A stretch of DNA of 40,639 bases from Actinomycetota bacterium (GCA_028698215.1 JAQVDY010000014.1:1-40639); one strand, 5' to 3'. Shown: positions 24,472 through 34,227, numbered from the stretch's first letter. Notes: generated by a model from the letters alone, not told the origin. Numbers and translations: made by a program.

Positions 24472-26340
24472 TTGGCTCAATTTGACGGCAAATGGGAAAA
24501 AAGGTTGGGGGATCTGCTCCTGGAAGAGGGGATAATTGATACTGAAACACTGTACAAGGCTTTAAAGCTACAGAAACAGCAGGGTGGAAGGCTGGGTTGG
24601 ATACTGGTTTCAGAGGGGCTTATTACCAGGGTAGAGTTGTACCGGACACTGTCCAAAAAGTTTGATTTACCTTTTGTATCTGATAATTTAGAGGAATTGG
24701 TTCTGGAAATGGACACAGGGCTTATGGAAGGATTGGAACCGGAGCAAATAATTGAGTACCAGACCTTGCCCCTTAAAATCAAAGACCAGGTGCTTACGGT
24801 GCTAACTGCCTATCCTCAAAACCAAAAAATATTAGGTATATTAAAAGACAAATTTAAGGTAAATGAGATAGATCAACGTGTAGTAACCGACCAGGATATA
24901 ACCGAGCTGGTAAAGAGGTTCTTCTCCCGCAGCCTGGGACGCAAAACCATATTTGGCCTGTATCACCGGAAACCTGAAGAATCAGCTTTCGTAAGGATGA
25001 ATAAACCCCAGATACTGATAACCATACTGGCAGTAATTGGTATAACTGCCGGCCTTTATTTTTATACTGATTATTTTTTACTGGGCTTGTTTGCCCTGAT
25101 ACAGACGTTTTATTTAATATCCATAGCCTACAAGTTAATTATAAGCCTGGCGGGAGTAAGGCATAAGTTTTTTAACCAATATAAAGAGCCGGGGCCGGAT
25201 AAAGATACTGAATATCCAGTATACACCGTTTTAGTACCATTATTCCATGAACCGGAACAGGTACTGGCCAGTATTATCAAGGCAATAAAAAACTTGGATT
25301 ATCCTCAAAACAAGCTGGACGTAATATTTTTATTTGAAAAAAATGATAAGCACACCATTAACCTGGCTAAAAGGCTAGGGCCTCCTTCCAGCTGGAGGTT
25401 TTTCTATGTCCCCAATGGTACGCCTACCACTAAACCCAAAGCCTGTAATTATGGGCTATACTTTGCCCGGGGCAAGTACCTGGTAATATATGATGCTGAA
25501 GATATTCCAGAGCCAGACCAGTTAAAGAAGGCTTTAGCTGCTTTTAATAACAGTCCTGAGGAATATGCTACTTTTCAGGCTTTCTTGAATTACTATAACC
25601 GTAATGAAAATTTCTTAACCAGGATGTTTACCTTGGAATATACTTATTGGTTTGACTATATGTTAAGCGGCTTGTTTAGGTTTAAACTACCCATACCTCT
25701 GGGAGGCACCAGCAATCATTTTAAAGTGGACGTATTAAGGAAAATAAGTGGATGGGATCCTTTCAATGTAACCGAAGATGCGGATTTAGGGGTAAGAATG
25801 GCAGCGGAAAAAAAGAAGGTAGGAGTAATAAATTCAACTACTTACGAGGAAGCCAACAGTAGTGTTGGTAACTGGATCAGGCAGCGTTCCCGCTGGATAA
25901 AGGGTTATATGCAGACCTCCCTGGTTTATAACCGCAGCCCTATAAAGCTGATAAGAACCCTGGGTTTTACCCGTTGGGCTTCTTTCCAGATGATTGTAAC
26001 CGGTACCCCTTTTACTTTTTTAATTAATCCCATTATGTGGCTGACTTTCCTAGCTTGGATAATTGCCAGAAACTGGATTATTTTCCCTGACATACCCTAT
26101 ATAATTGTCCTAATGGGAACTATAAGCCTAATTGCGGGGAATATAGCTATGATTCTGCTTAATTTTGCCGCTGCCTTTTCTAGAAAATACTACAGCCTTC
26201 TGCCTTTCAGCCTGCTTAACCCCCTATACTGGATACTTCATTCCATAGCTGCCTATAAAGCCCTGTGGCAGCTTATGGTAAGGCCTTTTTACTGGGAAAA
26301 AACCAACCACGGCCTAAGCAGCATCAAATTTGACCACTAA
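24472..26340 (+). CDS. Membrane glycosyltransferase family 2 with N-terminal MshEN domain
   Basis: 622 residues. Residues 11-70 match the MshEN (GspE N-terminal) cyclic-di-GMP-binding pattern: RLGDLLLEEG, then ALKLQ, then RLGWILVSEGL. Two membrane segments follow (about 180-226), then a BcsA/NfrB-type GT2 domain with D292, DAED (341-344), TED (434-436) and QRSRW (471-475), the set of processive polysaccharide synthases. Three or four membrane segments end the protein. It probably makes and exports a polysaccharide under c-di-GMP control. E. coli NfrB has its MshEN domain at the C-terminus, so the order here is reversed. The TTG start follows an in-frame stop at 24463 and has only a weak AGGA. 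No diguanylate cyclase is encoded in the window. Confidence 0.85.
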   Translation: MAQFDGKWEKRLGDLLLEEGIIDTETLYKALKLQKQQGGRLGWILVSEGLITRVELYRTLSKKFDLPFVSDNLEELVLEMDTGLMEGLEPEQIIEYQTLPLKIKDQVLTVLTAYPQNQKILGILKDKFKVNEIDQRVVTDQDITELVKRFFSRSLGRKTIFGLYHRKPEESAFVRMNKPQILITILAVIGITAGLYFYTDYFLLGLFALIQTFYLISIAYKLIISLAGVRHKFFNQYKEPGPDKDTEYPVYTVLVPLFHEPEQVLASIIKAIKNLDYPQNKLDVIFLFEKNDKHTINLAKRLGPPSSWRFFYVPNGTPTTKPKACNYGLYFARGKYLVIYDAEDIPEPDQLKKALAAFNNSPEEYATFQAFLNYYNRNENFLTRMFTLEYTYWFDYMLSGLFRFKLPIPLGGTSNHFKVDVLRKISGWDPFNVTEDADLGVRMAAEKKKVGVINSTTYEEANSSVGNWIRQRSRWIKGYMQTSLVYNRSPIKLIRTLGFTRWASFQMIVTGTPFTFLINPIMWLTFLAWIIARNWIIFPDIPYIIVLMGTISLIAGNIAMILLNFAAAFSRKYYSLLPFSLLNPLYWILHSIAAYKALWQLMVRPFYWEKTNHGLSSIKFDH

Positions 26341-26416
26341 AGCCAGCAACTGTTAAGTTTTTTTATTTTTTTGTGGTAGGATATAGCTGGTAAAAAAATA
26401 TTAGGAAGCTGCTGGA

Positions 26417-27283
26417 ATGAAACTAAAACAAATATATGAATTAGCACTGGAAATGGGCAGGAAAGCTGACCCAGACCTGGCTGATAACTTTCCTGATTGC
26501 CAGATACTTAACCCTATGGAATCAGAGGTAAATACTCTCTATGCGGGCATAGACATAGGAGTAGGGGAGCTTCTATTAGTAGATAGGCTTAATCAATCCG
26601 GGTATGGAGTAGATGCTGTGCTCAGCCATCATCCTCAGGCCAAAGGTTACTACCTTATGTCTGAGGTGGGCAGGATACAGCAACAGACTTGGATAAGGTA
26701 TGGAGTGGACAGGAAAGTAGCCCACAGGCTGGCAGATAAGATGATAAAAGAATACTGGCTGGAGGCAGCATCGGCCAATGGCCTAAGGGCCAGGGATGCA
26801 GCCAGGCAGCTGAAGTTACCGCTGCTTTGCCTGCATACAGCTGTGGATAACCTGGTGCAGGATTTTTTTCTTGATTTTTTAAGGGGCAAAGATAATTCAA
26901 GCTTGATTGAAGTGCTGGATTTAGTACAGAAGATTGAAGAATGCGGCCGTTCTGCTGCCGATGGGGTTAAAGCCCATCTGGCCGGGAAAATAAGCAAGGA
27001 TACCAAATTAGGCTGCCATATGGTAGATATGACAGGGGGTATGGATCCACCTATGGAAATATTTGGACATCTCAAAAAGGCAGGCGTAGATACCATGGTG
27101 GGGATGCATTATGGGTTAGAACACCTAAAAGCTATGGAGAGCTGTGGAATGGCAGCTGTAATATGTGGACATATGGCTTGTGATTCCCTGGGATTAAATA
27201 TTTTTTGCGACCAGCTCCAGGCTAAGGGCGTAAAAGTAATTGCCGGTGCCGGTTTTTACCGGGTAGAGAGGAAGCCCAAGTGA
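26417..27283 (+). CDS. NIF3-like (NGG1-interacting factor 3 family) metal-binding protein
   Basis: 288 residues. NIF3-like proteins (DUF34) are widespread two-metal proteins of debated function, often described as GTP cyclohydrolase I type 2 homologues. The pattern here is LYAGIDIGVGELLLVDRLN, then VLSHHPQAKG, with the His pair as metal ligands, and near the C-terminus CGHMACDSLGLN with a further His. The sequence diverges from the short E. coli YbgI type; the middle section (residues 90-200) is helical. ATG 26417 is preceded by AGGAAG (26402-26407). The stop overlaps the start of the U32 peptidase gene by 4 bp (GTGA), so the two form an operon. Moderately sure of the family. Confidence 0.65.
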   Translation: MKLKQIYELALEMGRKADPDLADNFPDCQILNPMESEVNTLYAGIDIGVGELLLVDRLNQSGYGVDAVLSHHPQAKGYYLMSEVGRIQQQTWIRYGVDRKVAHRLADKMIKEYWLEAASANGLRARDAARQLKLPLLCLHTAVDNLVQDFFLDFLRGKDNSSLIEVLDLVQKIEECGRSAADGVKAHLAGKISKDTKLGCHMVDMTGGMDPPMEIFGHLKKAGVDTMVGMHYGLEHLKAMESCGMAAVICGHMACDSLGLNIFCDQLQAKGVKVIAGAGFYRVERKPK

Positions 27284-29529
27284 CTGTAGGTGGTCAAAAA
27301 TTAGAACTGGTTGCCCCGGCAGGGGGCTGGGATCACCTGGTAGCTGCCCTTAATGCGGGAGCAGACGCAGTTTATTTGGGATACAGCCGTTTTGGAGCCA
27401 GGGCATATGCTGATAATTTTGACTTACCTCTATTAAAAAAGGCAGTATTGCTGGCCCATGAACGGGGTATAAAAGTATACCTCACCTTAAATACCCTGCT
27501 TAAAGACTCAGAGCTGGAGGAAGCGGCCAGGTTCCTGGATCAGTACCTGCAGGTATCACAAGACGGGATAATCATACAGGATCTTGGTATATATAAAATG
27601 ATATCAGACCTTTTCCCCCAAGCCAGGATGCATGCCAGCACTCAGTTAAACATCCATAACCTGGACTCGGCCCTGCAGCTGGAATCCATGGGTTTTAAAA
27701 GGGTGGTTTTAGCCCGGGAGATGACTTTGGGCCAGATAAAAGAAATTAGCAGCAACTGTAATCTGGAGCTGGAAGTATTTGGCCACGGTTCCCAGTGCTA
27801 TGCCTTTTCGGGACAATGTTATCTTAGCTCCTTTGCCAGCGGCCGGAGCGGCAATAGGGGAAGGTGCAGCCAGCCCTGCCGTATGAAGTACAAATTTATG
27901 TATAAGGATGAAAAGGGAGCTTATTCTCTTAGTAAAAAACATCAGTACTATTTATCTAAAAAAGACCTGTCTACCCTGGATTTAATACCCCAGATGGCTG
28001 CTGCCGGCATAAATGCATTAAAAATTGAAGGCAGGATGAAGACTCCGGAATATGTAGCCATAGTGACCAGCATTTATAGAAAATATATTGACCTTTATTA
28101 TGAATCACCTAAAGATTTTCAGGTAGAAGAAAAAGATCGGTACAAGCTGGGCCAGATATTTTTAAGGGACAGCGGTACCGGGTACTTAAAAGAAGAATAT
28201 CCGAAAGATATAGTCAATATGAAAACCAGCGGCAGCATAGGCACTTTTATAGGCAGAATAGCTTCAATTGATTACCAACCCAAAAAAAAGAAGATTGAAT
28301 CTATTACCTTGCAGACCAGGGTGCCGGTACAAAAAGGTGATCTGCTGGAAATTTGGACCAATAAAGGCAATGAAAGGATTACTGTAAACCAGGTAGAGCT
28401 TATTCATAGTAAAGGGAAAAAGGATTTTGTAAAAATCAGCTTAAACAAGGATTTATGGTTATCTGAAAACGACAGGGTGTTTAAATATTTTGATCATAAA
28501 CTGGATGGGGAAGCTAAAAGCTATTATCTTTATAACCAGAAAAAACCCCATTTGCAGGCGGTTACCCAGCAGCCGGGCTTAAGGGAATATGAACTTAATT
28601 ATTATTTTTCTTCCCCTAAACCTGCTGCTGCACAGGATAGAGAAATTATTACTCCAGTACAGCTGTCAGCAAAGGTTTATGACTTTGATTCCATTATTGC
28701 CGCTGCAGATAGCGGTGCCAAGCATATAACCTATGAAGGAGAGATAAATGATAAGTGGTTAGATATGGCCCAGTACTGCAGCAAAGGGGGAAGCAGCTTG
28801 TTTATCAGCATACCCAGGATAATAGATACCGGCCAGTTTAAAAGATTAAAGCAAAGCTTAAAGGAGCTGGCAGGCAAAACAAGGGTTAACCTTGAAGTTG
28901 AAAATCCAGGAGGACTTACCTTACTTAAAGATGTACCTCAACTAAAGGAGTCCAAAATTATTGTAGGCAGGGGCCTGAATATATTTAATTGGCTGTCAAC
29001 AGCATCTTTGGAGAAAGAAATTGGGCAAAAAATAGTAGAGATAGAGTTGTCAAATGAGCTTAATATAGAGGAGATAAGCAGGCTTATCAACCAGGCCTCC
29101 GGGAGGAAAAAATTAGAATTTTCCATGTTTGGCCATGGTTATTTTCCGGTTATGGCCGCTAAATACAAACCGGAATTTATAGATAAGAGATACCAGGGCG
29201 GCATCCAGTATTACATGGAAGATGTAAAAGGCTTTAAATTTCGGGTAGGTTCAGATACTTTTGGCAATATAATACTGTTTAATTCCAAAAAAATTTGTAC
29301 CTTATTTAGCTTGGAATCAGTACTAAAAAGCGGTTTGAGCTTTTTAAGGATAGATTCACGCTTCCTTCAGCCAAAACAGTTATCCAGGGTTATGGATGCA
29401 TACCAGCAGGCCATAGCTATCATGGTAGAAAAAGGGCTGGATAAGTATCGATTGTTTGTTCAGGGTATGGGCCAGGATGAATTATTTAAAGACTACACCC
29501 GGGGGCATCTATTGAGGGGAGTAAAATAA
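27280..29529 (+). CDS. Peptidase U32 family protein (RlhA/TrhP-like RNA hydroxylation factor)
   Basis: 749 residues. The N-terminus ELVAPAGGWDHLVAALNAGADAVYLG and the signature EVFGHGSQCYAFSGQCYLSS followed by GRCSQPC identify U32. These Cys residues, with more downstream, are thought to hold an iron-sulfur cluster. E. coli RlhA (23S rRNA C2501) and TrhP (tRNA U34) need this family for prephenate-dependent hydroxylation; a true peptidase activity is doubtful. The length, with a long C-terminal part after residue 330 (DUF3656-like), is closest to RlhA. The GTG start overlaps the NIF3 stop. The gene converges on the PBP gene with only 46 bp between them and no obvious terminator. Confidence 0.85.
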   Translation: MTVGGQKLELVAPAGGWDHLVAALNAGADAVYLGYSRFGARAYADNFDLPLLKKAVLLAHERGIKVYLTLNTLLKDSELEEAARFLDQYLQVSQDGIIIQDLGIYKMISDLFPQARMHASTQLNIHNLDSALQLESMGFKRVVLAREMTLGQIKEISSNCNLELEVFGHGSQCYAFSGQCYLSSFASGRSGNRGRCSQPCRMKYKFMYKDEKGAYSLSKKHQYYLSKKDLSTLDLIPQMAAAGINALKIEGRMKTPEYVAIVTSIYRKYIDLYYESPKDFQVEEKDRYKLGQIFLRDSGTGYLKEEYPKDIVNMKTSGSIGTFIGRIASIDYQPKKKKIESITLQTRVPVQKGDLLEIWTNKGNERITVNQVELIHSKGKKDFVKISLNKDLWLSENDRVFKYFDHKLDGEAKSYYLYNQKKPHLQAVTQQPGLREYELNYYFSSPKPAAAQDREIITPVQLSAKVYDFDSIIAAADSGAKHITYEGEINDKWLDMAQYCSKGGSSLFISIPRIIDTGQFKRLKQSLKELAGKTRVNLEVENPGGLTLLKDVPQLKESKIIVGRGLNIFNWLSTASLEKEIGQKIVEIELSNELNIEEISRLINQASGRKKLEFSMFGHGYFPVMAAKYKPEFIDKRYQGGIQYYMEDVKGFKFRVGSDTFGNIILFNSKKICTLFSLESVLKSGLSFLRIDSRFLQPKQLSRVMDAYQQAIAIMVEKGLDKYRLFVQGMGQDELFKDYTRGHLLRGVK

Positions 29530-29575
29530 TTTTTCCGGCACTATCTAAAGGTTTTCTGGCCAGAGATCTTACATG

Positions 29576-32413
29576 CTAGGAAGAATCAGTCTCTTCTTCA
29601 GGCTCCAAAAGAGGCTCTTCAAGCTTTATTTTTACTGTTGAGCCGTAGTTTATATAGCTACCGCCAACAGGTGTCTGGTTAGCCACTATTCCGCCTTTAA
29701 TATCTTTTCCGCTTATTTCAGCTACCAAGCCCTTGGCTTCCAGCATCTGTACTGCCTGGTCCCGGTCCAAGCCTACTACTTCCGGTACCAGCACTCCCAG
29801 GCTAACCCTTATAATGACTTCAGCACCCTTATTGTATAAGGTTTGAGGAAGGGGGACCTGGTTAAACACGATACCAATGGCTGCTGTCCCTTCTTCTTCC
29901 AGGACGGTTATATTGGAAAATCCTGATTCCTGAAGCTTGGCCAAAGCTTCTGCCCGGGTAAGGGTAATTACATCGGGAACATTAGCTTCCGGATTTACCC
30001 CTTTGCTTACATAGATAGTTACTGGAGTATCTATAGCTATTTCTGTGCCCGGTTTGGGTTCCTGGTCATATATTTTTGGAGGCTGGTACTGCTGGTTGAA
30101 TTCATTTATGATATTGGTAATGGAAAGGCCAAAACCGGCCAAAATTTCCTGGGCCTCATCCTGCTCCAATCCCAGAAGGCTGGGCATGGCGACGGTTTCC
30201 CTGCCCTTGCTTATCTTAACGGTAATATTAGGCAGCTGGCCGTCAGTTGACTCCAGCACGGTTTCCGGAGCAGGTTCCTGGGCGAACACTATGTTGGAAG
30301 CATAAGTATCATTATGCTCTGTTATTTCTTCTACCGAAAAATGAAGCTCTTCTAATATTTGCCTGGCCTGTTCAATGTCTACCCCTATTAGAGAAGGAAC
30401 TTTGACCTTATTGTGTATTTGGCAATATTCTTGGGGTTGTTGACCCTGGGCAAATGACTGGTATTCCAGTAATTCCTCCGGGCACCAGGGAGCAGGTAAA
30501 AGGCCTGATTCAGAGCAGACCTCTATATCTATTATTTCTTCTCCGGGCACGGCAAAATCCCTTACCGGAAGTCCTTCCAGGGCGGCTGACATGAATTTGT
30601 TCCAGATATCAGCAGGAAAGCTTCCGCCTACCACTGTACGGCCATTAATAGGCTCCATGGACTGGCTTGATTCCGGGTGCCCCATCCATACCACTGTAAC
30701 CAGATCCGGCGTATAGCCTGCAAACCAGGCGTCACGGTGGTCGCTGGTGGTTCCGGTTTTACCTGCTGCCGGCCTTCCTATATTGGCTCCGGTGCCTGTT
30801 CCTTCCTTTATTACTTTAGAAAGTATCTGGGTCAGCTTGTAAGCATAAGCCGGCTCCATTATTTGTTTTTCCGGCTGCTCTGCCTGTTCCTGGTAATCAT
30901 AAAGAGCATTTCCCTGGGCATCAGTTATCTTTAAAATGGATACGGGAGGGTGGTATATTCCGCCGGCAGCAAAGGTAGAAAAAGCCTTGCTTATGTCCAG
31001 GGGAGTAACCCCTACTTCCAGCCCTCCCAAGGCTATGGCAGGATTACTTCCTATGTCCTGGATATCCATTTCCTGGCAAAGGGCTTCTACATTTTCTGCC
31101 CCTACTTCCATCATTAGCTGGGCATATATTACATTCACAGAGTGAATAGTGGCTTCTTCAATATTGAGTTCCCGGTCAAATTTTTGCCCTCCGTAATTAT
31201 CTACCTGCCAGGAAGGACTTTGGGGCAGCTCAATGGTGATGGGACCGTTGGGGTTATAGGTGGTCTGCATGGGTATGTGCTGTCGCAGGGCTTCTGCCAA
31301 TACCATAACTTTAAACACTGAACCTGGCTGCCTTTTGCCCTGGGTGGCAATATTAAACTTGTTTTTTTGGTAATCCTTGCCTCCAATAAGGGCATGGATA
31401 TAGCCATTGGAGGGATTAGTGCATATCAATGAATAGGAAGGACCAATATCTTCCGGAAAAACCTGTTTTACCGCTTGTTCTGCTTTTTGCTGAAGTTCCA
31501 AATCCAGGGTAGTATATATTCTTAAGCCTCCCTTAAACACGTCATAATCAGTAAATTTCTGGTCATATAGCTGCTGTTTTATGTAATCTATAAAATAGGG
31601 CGCAATACCAGGGCTGGGGTCACCCGTTTCATAGGGATTGGTTTCATTTAATTCTATGGGGGCAGTCAGGGCTTCAAAGTATTGATCCTTGTCTATCATC
31701 TCCTGTTCATACATTAAGCTTAACACCAGGTTTCTCCTTTTTTCTGCCCTTTCCATATTGTTAAAAGGGGAGTAATTCTCAGGGGAACGTGCCAGCCCGG
31801 CCAGCAATGCAGCCTGGTCAACGGTAAGTTCAGAGGCATGTACTCCAAAATAAAGCTGGGAAGCTTTTTCAATACCATAGGTACCGGCTCCGAATAATAT
31901 GGTGTTAAGATACATTTCCAGCACTTTATCCTTGGTATAATGCCGCTCCAGCTGTATGGCTATAGCGGCCTCTTTTATCTTGCGGCTCCATGTTTTTTCC
32001 GGAGAAAAATAAACATTCTTTACATACTGCTGGGTTATGGTGCTGCCGCCCTGGGCCAGTTCTCCTGCTTTAAGGTCAGCTATAAGGGCTCCCAGTATCC
32101 TTACATAATCCACCCCCTGATGCTCATAATATCTTTTGTCTTCCACTGCTATTATGGCATCCTTTATATAGGGTGACATTTGGTCAAAGTTTATTATTTC
32201 CCTGTTTTCTTCGGCATGGAATTCCGTAATAAGCTTACCGTCAATGGAATATACCTTGGAAGTCTGGGCAATAGGGGAAGGGGTCAGCTCTTCCAGCGAT
32301 GGCAATGAGCTGATGTAAATAAATCCTCCCACAATAACCACAAACAGTACTACTAAAAAGGCAATTAGCAGAAACAAGAAAAAAAATTTTACTCCGCGCC
32401 TTCTGTTGCTCAT
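29576..32413 (-). CDS. Class A penicillin-binding protein (PBP1A type) with four PASTA domains
   Basis: 945 residues, the only long gene on the - strand. A cytosolic basic tail and one membrane anchor (about 10-34) lead to a GT51 transglycosylase (about 55-230, catalytic Glu91 in AVEDKRYYEH, and GGSTITQQ) and a transpeptidase (about 330-610) with SVFK (Ser365), SVN (425-427) and KTGT (552-555). Four PASTA repeats follow (about 671-736, 742-804, 811-873, 876-932) and an acidic tail. It polymerises and cross-links peptidoglycan outside the membrane. PASTA domains on PBPs are typical of Firmicutes and Actinobacteria, though four on a class A enzyme is many. AGGTGAT lies just before the ATG. Confidence 0.95.
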   Translation of the reverse strand: MSNRRRGVKFFFLFLLIAFLVVLFVVIVGGFIYISSLPSLEELTPSPIAQTSKVYSIDGKLITEFHAEENREIINFDQMSPYIKDAIIAVEDKRYYEHQGVDYVRILGALIADLKAGELAQGGSTITQQYVKNVYFSPEKTWSRKIKEAAIAIQLERHYTKDKVLEMYLNTILFGAGTYGIEKASQLYFGVHASELTVDQAALLAGLARSPENYSPFNNMERAEKRRNLVLSLMYEQEMIDKDQYFEALTAPIELNETNPYETGDPSPGIAPYFIDYIKQQLYDQKFTDYDVFKGGLRIYTTLDLELQQKAEQAVKQVFPEDIGPSYSLICTNPSNGYIHALIGGKDYQKNKFNIATQGKRQPGSVFKVMVLAEALRQHIPMQTTYNPNGPITIELPQSPSWQVDNYGGQKFDRELNIEEATIHSVNVIYAQLMMEVGAENVEALCQEMDIQDIGSNPAIALGGLEVGVTPLDISKAFSTFAAGGIYHPPVSILKITDAQGNALYDYQEQAEQPEKQIMEPAYAYKLTQILSKVIKEGTGTGANIGRPAAGKTGTTSDHRDAWFAGYTPDLVTVVWMGHPESSQSMEPINGRTVVGGSFPADIWNKFMSAALEGLPVRDFAVPGEEIIDIEVCSESGLLPAPWCPEELLEYQSFAQGQQPQEYCQIHNKVKVPSLIGVDIEQARQILEELHFSVEEITEHNDTYASNIVFAQEPAPETVLESTDGQLPNITVKISKGRETVAMPSLLGLEQDEAQEILAGFGLSITNIINEFNQQYQPPKIYDQEPKPGTEIAIDTPVTIYVSKGVNPEANVPDVITLTRAEALAKLQESGFSNITVLEEEGTAAIGIVFNQVPLPQTLYNKGAEVIIRVSLGVLVPEVVGLDRDQAVQMLEAKGLVAEISGKDIKGGIVANQTPVGGSYINYGSTVKIKLEEPLLEPEEETDSS

Positions 32414-32443
32414 ATCATCACCTATCCTGTTTTCTGAAACTGT

Positions 32444-32449
32444 ATTATA
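32444..32449 (-). promoter_or_regulatory. Candidate -10 box of the PBP gene
   Basis: On the - strand the sequence reads TATAAT at 32449-32444, 31 nt before the PBP start codon. No good -35 box is seen at the right distance. The 142-bp gap between the divergent PBP and tyrS genes holds both promoters; for tyrS only a TATTAT at 32524-32529 stands out. Confidence 0.3.
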
Positions 32450-32555
32450 CTACATTTACCGATGGCAAATGAAGAGCCAAAATAGACAGACACCAGGCTT
32501 AGTGATAATATTTAGGCAAAATGTATTATGGAAAGCTTAAAAGGATATAGCAGGC

Positions 32556-33779
32556 ATGGAAAAAAACGTTCAGAAACAGATGGAAATAATATTGTCCGGT
32601 ACCGAAGATGTGCTGATAGAGCAAGAGCTGGAAAAACTTATAACGGAAAGCATAAATACCGGCCGAAAGTTAAAGGTTAAACTGGGCCTGGATCCCACTG
32701 CCCCTGATATACATCTGGGGCATACCGTAGTATTAAACAAACTTAGGCAGTTCCAGGATTTAGGACATCAGGCCATACTGATTATTGGTGATTATACCGC
32801 CAGGATTGGCGACCCTTCCGGCCGATCCAGGCTCAGGCCCAAACTGGATCCGGAACAGATTGACCTTAATGCAAGGACTTATATGAAGCAGGCTTATAAA
32901 GTGCTTAATCCAGACCAGACAGAGATGGTAAACAATTCCCAATGGCTAAAGCAGCTAAGCTTTGAAGATGTGCTTAACCTGACTGCCAGGTTTACTGTTG
33001 CCAGGATGCTGGAAAGAGATGACTTTAAAAAGAGATTTGCTTCCAGCACCCCTATTGCCATTATGGAGTTTCTCTATCCCATTATGCAGGCTTATGATTC
33101 GGTAGCCATAGAGGCAGACGTAGAATTGGGGGGAACCGACCAGAGGTTTAATTTACTTATGGGCCGGGAACTGCAGAAGGAGTTTTCACAGAAACCCCAG
33201 ATAGCCATAACCATGCCTATACTGGTGGGTACTGATGGGGTGGAAAAAATGAGCAAGAGCCTGGGCAACTACATCGGGGTAGATGAACCGCCCCAGGAAA
33301 TATTTGGTAAAGTAATGTCCATACCCGATGACATTATGCTAGACTATTTCCGCCTGGTTACCCGTATAGGCCTAGAAGAATACAAGCAGCTGGAGCAGCA
33401 GCTGTCCCGGGGTGACATAAATCCTTCACTGGTAAAAAGAAAACTGGCTAAAGCCGTAGTGGCTGATTTTTATAGCCAGGAGCAAGCACAGCAGGCAGAA
33501 GCTGAATTTGACCTGATATTTAAAAAGAACCAGGTACCGGATGATATTGAGGAGTATAAGATAAATAAAGGGGACGGCAAAATATGGATAGTAAAGCTGC
33601 TGGTAGATAGTGGCCTGGTCCCGTCCAATGGACAGGCCAGAAGGCTTATCAGCCAGGGAGCAGTGAAGCTGGACCAGGAAAAGATCGGGGATGCAGACCT
33701 GGAGCTGGAAGCAGAGCAGCTTGATGGCAAGGTTCTGCAGAAAGGCAAAAGACATTTTAAGCGGTTAAGGATAGGTTAA
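32556..33779 (+). CDS. tyrS: Tyrosyl-tRNA synthetase
   Basis: 407 residues. Class I synthetase: VKLGLDPTAPDIHLGHT with the HIGH motif as HLGH (53-56), KMSKS at 231-235, and a C-terminal S4 RNA-binding domain (about 340-400, GLVPSNGQARRLISQGAVKLD). The sequence is of the TyrRS group whose active site has the LDPTAPDIHLGH form. No T-box leader is possible in the short upstream gap. In Actinobacteria tyrS commonly lies near argGH, as it does here at a distance of 9 kb. The DUF134 gene follows after 1 bp, so the two are probably cotranscribed. Confidence 0.94.
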   Translation: MEKNVQKQMEIILSGTEDVLIEQELEKLITESINTGRKLKVKLGLDPTAPDIHLGHTVVLNKLRQFQDLGHQAILIIGDYTARIGDPSGRSRLRPKLDPEQIDLNARTYMKQAYKVLNPDQTEMVNNSQWLKQLSFEDVLNLTARFTVARMLERDDFKKRFASSTPIAIMEFLYPIMQAYDSVAIEADVELGGTDQRFNLLMGRELQKEFSQKPQIAITMPILVGTDGVEKMSKSLGNYIGVDEPPQEIFGKVMSIPDDIMLDYFRLVTRIGLEEYKQLEQQLSRGDINPSLVKRKLAKAVVADFYSQEQAQQAEAEFDLIFKKNQVPDDIEEYKINKGDGKIWIVKLLVDSGLVPSNGQARRLISQGAVKLDQEKIGDADLELEAEQLDGKVLQKGKRHFKRLRIG

Positions 33780-33780
33780 A

Positions 33781-34227
33781 GTGGTTAAGCCCAGAAAAAA
33801 AAGAAATGTGCTTTATCCCCCTAAAACCCTTTACTTTAAACCCCAGGGGTCAACCGGCAAGGAGCCTGAGGTGGTGCTTAGCATCGACGAGTATGAAGCG
33901 GTAAGGCTGGCTGATTATCAAAACCTCAAACAGGAACAGGCAGCATCTATGATGAATATATCCCGCCCTACTTTTACCCGCCTTATTGACAGTGCCCGCC
34001 AAAAGATTGCTAAAGCCATAGTAGGAGGCAGGGCTATACGCATAGAAGGGGGAGATTTTATTTTCCTAAAAAATAGGATCAGGTGTGACAGCTGTGGTAA
34101 TATCTGGGAAACTGAGCAAATGCAGAATAAAGAAAAAAACTGTCCCCAATGCGATAGCCAGCAGGTAACCGATGTAGGCAATATGCTAAGCCGGGGCCCC
34201 AGAAGGAGAAGAAGGGGCGGCTGGTAG
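33781..34227 (+). CDS. DUF134 family DNA-binding protein with zinc ribbon
   Basis: 148 residues, start GTG right behind tyrS. DUF134 proteins carry a helix-turn-helix like sigma-factor region 4: here SIDEYEAVRLADYQNLKQEQAASMMNISRPTFTRLIDSARQKIAKAIV (about 41-90), followed by GGRAIRIEGGDF. The C-terminus has a four-Cys zinc ribbon, CDSCGN and CPQCDS (about 101-126), and ends in a basic RRRRRGG tail. Members are predicted transcription regulators, often beside iron-sulfur or metal-cluster genes. It pairs with a second DUF134 at the end of the cluster (40200) and abuts the DUF2099 gene without a gap. A regulatory role at the 35622-35670 promoter is possible but unproven. Confidence 0.85.
   Translation: MVKPRKKRNVLYPPKTLYFKPQGSTGKEPEVVLSIDEYEAVRLADYQNLKQEQAASMMNISRPTFTRLIDSARQKIAKAIVGGRAIRIEGGDFIFLKNRIRCDSCGNIWETEQMQNKEKNCPQCDSQQVTDVGNMLSRGPRRRRRGGW

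Noticed and set aside
32414-32555. T-box leader of tyrS
   Set aside because: The 142-bp gap is too short, shared with the divergent PBP promoter, and lacks a specifier-loop or antiterminator structure.
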